Shown piece after piece: positions 59,266 to 64,000 of a stretch of DNA of 64,000 nt (positions are counted from its first letter, which is position 1; every line of letters begins with the position of its first letter). The notes below the pieces were generated by a model. The model was not told the origin of the DNA. It did not search any database and saw only the letters and a program-made list of their open reading frames with translations. Source of the DNA: Phalacrocorax aristotelis (Eukaryota; Chordata; Aves; Suliformes; Phalacrocoracidae). The stretch is taken from assembly GCF_949628215.1 (NCBI RefSeq), contig NC_134280.1, forward strand, positions 53,346,621 through 53,410,620, written 5' to 3'. Made by a program: the position numbers and the translations under genes.

Positions 59266-60714
59266 CTAGTCTAAGTATTAGGACAGGGACAGCCCCCTCA
59301 GCTGTGGCACAGGAGTAAATTCACACTAATATCTGGAAAAAACATTCAGTTCTTATTAGAAAGCCCCTTCTCGCAAGATGTAACAGGAAAAGGCAGCAAG
59401 AGGTAAGCAGGGCACTTTCCTAAAGTGCAATGTCCGGTCTCTGGTAGGAGAGAGGCTACACCCACCAAAGTTTCATTCTTGCCAAAGCAGGTTGAATCAG
59501 CTGTGCTGGCTGCCATTCCCCCTCATGTGCCCACAGAGAGCTCCAACACTTCAGGATCCAGTTATAACCAGGGGCAGTGGGAACAGCAGTGCAAGACATG
59601 CCAGGTGCCCAACAACCTGAGCACTGAATTCCTCCTAACGAGGGCCTGGACCCTCTGCAGCATGCAAGAGGGTGATGCAAGAAGAATTTCTTGGTTGCAC
59701 AGCTGCCCCATACCATTCTGGGAACTGCACTGAGAGCGGCCTTCTGAGCATGGGAGAGACTCAGACGAGCCATCGGAGCACAATGCGCCATGGCCTCTCC
59801 TTGCCCAGAGAGGGTCTGCTTTGCTCTCCATCCTTCCTGTCCCTCTCCTGCCTTCCCCCACATCCCCAGCTCCCCATGTGAAGCCAGGCTGCTGCTGGAG
59901 CCAGCTTGGCCGTGAGCTGCTGCGCACAGGATGCTCCCAGCTGCCTTGGGACTCCTGCGTATTCCCCCCTTCGCAGCACAGCCTGCTGCACCCATAGCCA
60001 GGGACCCCTGAAAACCTTTCGGCAGCCCCCAGCCAGTGGGGACACACCAACAGAGAGGGTCCTCTCAAAGCAGCTGTGGTGTGCCGGGAGCAAGCCCAAG
60101 GGCAGGTCTGCAGCAAAGCCACCCTCCCGCCCAAGGCCGTTAAAGGATTTTTTCAGGATTTGCTGCAGAAACAGTTGGATCGACAATTTCTGTCCAGCTG
60201 CTGGGGAGTCGGGGGCCAAGAGGCCACAATGTGCTACAAGGCCCCGTTGCCAAATCTCAGAGGACAGCTCAGGCATCCCTTACATTGTGCTGAGCCAACC
60301 AAACCACAGTGCCTCTCTTGGGCACCAAACATCTCCCCAAAAACGGAGACTAAACCTCCTGTCTGACCTAATTCCTTCTTCAGTCTGGCCTTCATTACAA
60401 TTTAATATGAACAGAACAACGTAGGAGGGAATTGACAGATGGCCCAGTCTGCAAAATTTGGATTTGGACAGCAAAAATAAAAAGAAAAATCTTGCTTCTT
60501 TGTGGAGCAGTGCAGCATTTAAAAGGGAGCACAGCAGAAAGTCATAGGCCCAAACCCAGTGGCGTGCAGGAGGAGAAAACCCCAGTTTGCACATCCCAGC
60601 CCCCATCACCCTCCACCCCTCCAAAAAAAAGTAGGGAGACTGAAGTTCCGCTACTCCAACAGTTGCCTGCGAGAGATGCTGACCTTCTCTCTGCATTACC
60701 CCTCTTGGAGGGCA

Positions 60715-60880
60715 GCCCCAGGAGAGCGGGAAGCTGACCCGGTTTTGAGCGCGGCTCTCCCAAAGGGGCAGGACGCAGGCGCATGCCAGCCTCACACGTG
60801 CCAAGCGAGTGCCGCCCCTTGCCTACGGGTAACCTCATGCAGGGCGCCAGGCCACGACGCCCCGAGGTGCCAAGTAGCAA
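60715..60880 (-). promoter_or_regulatory. Candidate alternative IGF2 promoter within the leader intron
   Basis: A CpG-bearing interval with an NRF1-like GCGCATGCC (60779-60787), an E-box CACGTG (60795-60800) and a GC box GCCGCCCC (60811-60818). IGF2 genes commonly use several promoters with separate leader exons, so a second start here is plausible. No TATA box or defined donor was identified. Confidence 0.3.
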
Positions 60881-61252
60881 AGTGTTAGCAGAGGCCAGCA
60901 GGGAGAGGCAGGTGCCTTGGCAGCCGAAAACCTCCCTGGGGCTGCACCTTGGGCAGAGGCAGCAGGATGAGGCACCTAGTGGTACCCAAAGGGAGAGGAG
61001 TCGCTGCGTGCTGTGCTGCAGAAAAACCTTCTTTTTCATCTACCAGAGAAAGGATGAGATTTCCAACCACAGCTTGGAAGAAGCAAGCTTCAAAACACAA
61101 AACTTTTGACCATTGAGCTGTCAGGCAAATAGAACTCACCCAGGACCAGGGGTTTTGCTGTTTAGCTCAGGCCTCAAAAAATTTTTTTAAATCCTGGTTC
61201 TTGGCACCTAGCTCGCATGACATTTATATGGCTGAGGTTGGCAATGCTGCTG

Positions 61253-61262
61253 CTATTTTTAG
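61253..61262. promoter_or_regulatory. Perfect MEF2 site in IGF2 leader intron
   Basis: CTATTTTTAG (reverse complement CTAAAAATAG) fits the MEF2 consensus YTAWWWWTAR exactly. IGF2 is strongly expressed in developing muscle, which makes the site credible but not proven. Confidence 0.35.
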
Positions 61263-62714
61263 CCCCCACTTTTTTGTCTTTGCTGCTTGTCCCCATCAGC
61301 AGCCCACTCCGCCCCGTGCTGTGGGTCACCTTTCTGCCTCCCACCCTGCAAGTGTGTAGAGACGCCTGCCTCCTCTGCCTGTGGGACAGGGGCCGGGGCA
61401 GGCAGGGGAGCACTGCCTGCACCCCATGTCTATTGGTGCTGCAGCAAGGACTACCGTAGCTGTGGAAAAATCAAGCTGAAAAAGGTGAATGGGGTATTCA
61501 GTACCATTTACTCACCCCACTGGGGAGTAAGAACGTATTGCACAAATTTTGGTATGTAGCCCAGAAACATTTGATTTATTGCATAAAAAAAAGGAAATGC
61601 AATCTTGCTTAACTCTTCTAAAGACAGCTGGCAGGACCCAGGGAAGGGATTTAAGTCCATTTTAGTAGCCTCACTTAACTCCTTTCTTTATTGTTCCTCT
61701 CCTTTCTGCATTCCCGTCCAAAACCTGGAGTATATCAGGGAAAGTTAACAGCAAGTTAAGCTGTTAAATCAGAAATTGTGGTGACTGGAGTCTACTGGCA
61801 AGTGATATTCCCACAACACGTTGAACTTGCTTTATGTCTTGGCAGAACAGCTTTAACCCTGTCAGAGCTGGGCTGCAACGCCAAGGCAGATTTCTTCCCC
61901 CAGTGCCCCCCACCTCTCCTCACCCCTTACGCAAATGTGTCAAGCGAGGCCGGTATCTCTTTGCCCCATTAAGATACACAGCAGCCTTTAAAAGCAAAGA
62001 AAACCCACAGAAGGATTGGAGAGGTCAGTCCCAGGACACAAGTGGGGAGAGGGTGGGCCACTTACAGTGCTCGTATGCACTGCTGGAAAGACACCAACTC
62101 CTCGGTCCCTCTAAAAATAAGACCTCACCTGCTGTGTTTGCTTTATTTAAAAAAAGAAAAGTACAGAAATGCTTTTCTCTGGTGCTCCACAAGGCAAGCT
62201 GGGCTTGCTCTGAAGCCTACAGGGATCAATGGGAAGACATGCACTGACACCTCTGGGTTGCCTGGTCAAAGCAGCAGCCCTCCAGCCGGCCTGCAAAAAT
62301 GATCACCTGTCAGAAAAAGCACTGGGACACACAGGCAGACACATTTTGGCTCTCAAATTTCATGTGGCAGTGGGAGGGGACCCGCAGTGTCAAATCTTTT
62401 ATCCCTTAATGAATTTTCACAGGAGCCAGGATAGCCCCTTTGAAAGGCTGAGTGAACTTGTGTGGGTGTCGACATCATGGAGCAAGATTTACAGCTCTGA
62501 CCCATTCACCCCCACCAAAATTGTCAAGCTGGGTCCAAAACAGCTCAGTGAAGCTCAAATCAGAAGTGTCAGTCAGTTTTATTCCTCCAGATGTCCTTAG
62601 CACAAAGTCACCCTCACAAAACCCCATGACCCAGGCTCCTCAACTCCACTCTAAATCAAAGCAAAAGGAAGAATAAAAAATCCAACACGCTGAACCCTGC
62701 GAAGTAAAAGGAAA

Positions 62715-62733
62715 ACGCGCACGCGCGTGCGTA
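62715..62733. repeat. Alternating purine-pyrimidine tract with 14-bp palindrome
   Basis: Nineteen consecutive alternating R-Y bases (ACGCGCACGCGCGTGCGTA) contain the perfect palindrome CGCACGCGCGTGCG at 62718-62731. CG/CA alternation of this kind favours Z-DNA. Confidence 0.7.
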
Positions 62734-63123
62734 ACCTGACAACAAATAACCCCAAAGAAAACCAGGCCTTGGCCTCCCAAACACATCCCAGCATTTGGAA
62801 GAAAACTACAGACTTTGTATATAATTGACTCAAGGGTTGAAAGCAGCGGTTCTCCCGAGGTGTCTATTTAAAACCACCCACATAAACCTTGTTTTTACAC
62901 TTGACTGCTCCACGCTGCCTGAGCAAGACCTGGCGTATCAGAAACCCCACTGAAGTACCACTGGCTCGAGGCAAGGCAGCCACATCTGCTGGTACAGTTA
63001 TGCTAAATCCATGTTTCCTCATATGCCCCAATTCCCTACTGCTCAACAGAGCGCTAAAACTTTTCCAAGTCGCGCTCTTAAAACAATTACTGTAGGGAAA
63101 AGCAATTGCAAAGGAAGACGACG

Positions 63124-63126
<3 letters not shown>

Positions 63127-63154
<28 letters not shown>
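63127..63154 (+). repeat. 28-nt poly(A) run
   Basis: Uninterrupted A run immediately outside the CpG island. No adjacent retroelement body or target-site duplication is apparent. Confidence 0.9.
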
Positions 63155-63157
<3 letters not shown>

Positions 63158-63581
63158 CACAAAGTCGAAGGCTGCATGCCAACCATTAACTCTCACTCCA
63201 TTTTGGCTTCACTTTCTTGTTTTTCCTCTCTGTATTTTTATCCCTCCGAGACCGAACGCGCCGCAGTGTTTTGCAGAAGAGAGTTTAATAATCTCCCCGG
63301 TCTCCAAAGCCGGAGAACTGTCTGTCCCTTCCCCGCGCCGCGCCGCTGCGAGCGTCTTCCCGCTCCCAAAACGACCCCAGGAGCGCAGGGAGCGCCGCGG
63401 GAAGCCGGGGGCCGCGCAGCCCTGCGTGACCTCGCATAGCCCCGGCCCCGCCGCCGGCCCGGCCCGGCCCCCGCACGGCCGCGGCTGCCCGCACTCTGCC
63501 GCCAGCCGGCCCCCCACGCCCCTCCGCGGCTCCCCACGCGGGACCGCCCCGCGCCGCGCCGGCTATGCGCCGCCGCTGGGT

Positions 63582-63610
63582 CGCGCAAAAGGCGCGCAAA
63601 CCGCGCGCAA
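63582..63610. promoter_or_regulatory. Three CGCGCAA repeats at 11-bp spacing (E2F-like)
   Basis: CGCGCAA begins at 63582, 63593 and 63604, one helical turn apart. On the transcribed strand these read TTTTGCGCG, TTTGCGCG and TTGCGCG, close to but not exactly the E2F consensus. Confidence 0.4.
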
Positions 63611-63837
63611 GCCGCCCCGCTGCCAGCATCCCCCCCCCACCCCCCGTAAGGTGCGTGGGAGAGCAGGCAGCCGGCGGGATGCCCCCCCCACCCCCGCCGC
63701 TGGGACGCGGGGCGTCCCCCGGGGATACCCCGCGCACCCCACGGCTGCGGGCCTCCCCGCCATCCCCAGCCGCGGCTTGGGCCGGCTCTCGGGGTCCCTC
63801 TAGTGACACGCGTGGGGACGGCGGGCAGCGGGGCCGG

Positions 63838-63911
63838 CGCGGCTCGGCATGGCACGGCGCGGCATGGCACGGCTCTGCCCGGCGTGGCGTGGCACGGCAG
63901 GGCACGGCACG
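63838..63911 (+). repeat. GGCAC/GGCAT/GGCGT pentamer-rich minisatellite
   Basis: Repeated short units GGCAC, GGCAT, GGCGC and GGCGT fill about 75 bp inside the CpG island, with CGGCACGG recurring. Confidence 0.65.
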
Positions 63912-63935
63912 GGGGAGCCCTGCTGCCTCTGCCCG

Positions 63936-63990
63936 CGGAGGGGCGGCGCGGAGCGGCGCGGAGAGGCGCGGCGCAGCGCGGAGCGGCGCT
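63936..63990 (+). repeat. GGCGCGGAGC-type repeats abutting the leader exon donor
   Basis: GGCGCGGAGC and variants (GGCGCGGAGA, GGCGCGGCGC, GCGCGGAGC) recur about five times up to the splice donor. Confidence 0.65.
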
Positions 63991-63993
63991 TAC

Positions 63994-64000
63994 CTTGGCG
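63994..64000 (-). other. IGF2: 3' end of IGF2 non-coding leader exon (truncated by window edge)
   Basis: The minus strand reads CGCCAAG followed by GTAAGC, a near-consensus splice donor, at the edge of the CpG island. Only seven exon bases are inside the window. The assignment as the IGF2 leader rests on strand, position and island context. Confidence 0.6.

Larger units (their letters stand above)
56230..63993 (-). other. IGF2 leader intron (about 7.8 kb)
   Basis: Bounded by the acceptor CTGTCCCCAG at 56230 and the donor GTAAGC at 63993-63988. It may contain alternative leader exons that I cannot define by eye. Contents: two degenerate MIR-like fragments, a secondary CpG/NRF1/E-box cluster at 60720-60880, a perfect MEF2 site at 61253-61262, a Z-DNA-prone alternating tract at 62715-62733, a 28-nt poly(A) run, and the CpG island that occupies its 5' end. 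Confidence 0.75.
63240..64000. promoter_or_regulatory. CpG island at the IGF2 5' leader
   Basis: Very GC-rich sequence dense in CpG, GC boxes and CGCG runs, continuing to the window edge. It covers the first part of the leader intron and meets the leader exon donor at 63993. The promoter and start site therefore probably lie within the same island beyond 64,000. Confidence 0.85.

Noticed and set aside
61217-61459. Plus-strand 80-codon frame starting with a signal-peptide-like hydrophobic stretch
   Set aside because: Low-complexity Leu/Pro region from C/T-rich DNA, no cysteine framework or family match, no splice context.
63127-63154. Poly(A) run as the tail of a processed pseudogene or SINE
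   Set aside because: No gene-like or SINE body precedes it on the plus strand and no target-site duplication was seen.
63238-63905. Overlapping minus-strand frames of more than 200 codons in the CpG island
   Set aside because: Arg/Ala/Gly/Pro composition is what any GC-rich repeat gives. The region is intronic to the leader and lacks exon signals.
49100-63993. miR-483, an intronic microRNA of mammalian IGF2
   Set aside because: No sequence resembling its mature arms was found in the IGF2 introns by eye.

Overview
The window looks like avian nuclear DNA. It carries CR1 LINE fragments of several ages and no mammalian SINE or LINE1 copies that I can see. Its one recognisable protein-coding gene, IGF2 on the minus strand, encodes a 187-residue preprohormone very close to chicken IGF2 but not identical to it. 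The species is not resolved: it differs from the chicken protein as I remember it at several signal- and E-peptide positions.

Layout. Positions 1 to about 45,860 are a gene desert lying 3' of IGF2. In other amniotes this is the IGF2 to MRPL23 side of the locus, where mammals carry H19. I see no convincing exon, H19-like gene or microRNA there. It contains three kinds of material: old CR1 pieces (about 4,090-4,301, 31,766-32,935 and 37,359-37,860), a 286-bp TATATG microsatellite (26,258-26,543), and scattered short blocks with dense transcription-factor motifs that could be distal enhancers (about 5,400-5,650, 9,070-9,120, 20,320-20,345, 30,545-30,770 and 41,375-41,430).

About 45,868-48,238 is the long IGF2 3' UTR. 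It holds several candidate poly(A) signals, a perfect 9-bp hairpin, a 79-nt purine tract, a one-nucleotide-loop G-quadruplex motif and microRNA seed matches. The three coding exons are 48,239-48,481, 48,933-49,099 and 56,067-56,220, joined by GT-AG introns; the phases and residue count add up exactly to 187 codons plus stop. The last intron carries a CR1 3' tail. The 7-kb intron between the coding exons and the 7.8-kb leader intron are unique sequence with a few motif clusters and two degenerate MIR-like fragments.

From about 63,240 to the right edge lies a strong CpG island. It ends in a splice donor (GTAAGC) preceded by the last 7 nt of a non-coding leader exon, so the main promoter and transcription start lie just beyond position 64,000. 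A second, weaker CpG cluster at about 60,720-60,880 is a possible alternative promoter.

No bacterial-type operon, CRISPR array, viral gene or novel protein system is visible. The most interesting material is regulatory: the IGF2 3' UTR structural elements and the candidate enhancer modules. All of these are motif-level inferences that need alignment to other birds and reptiles.
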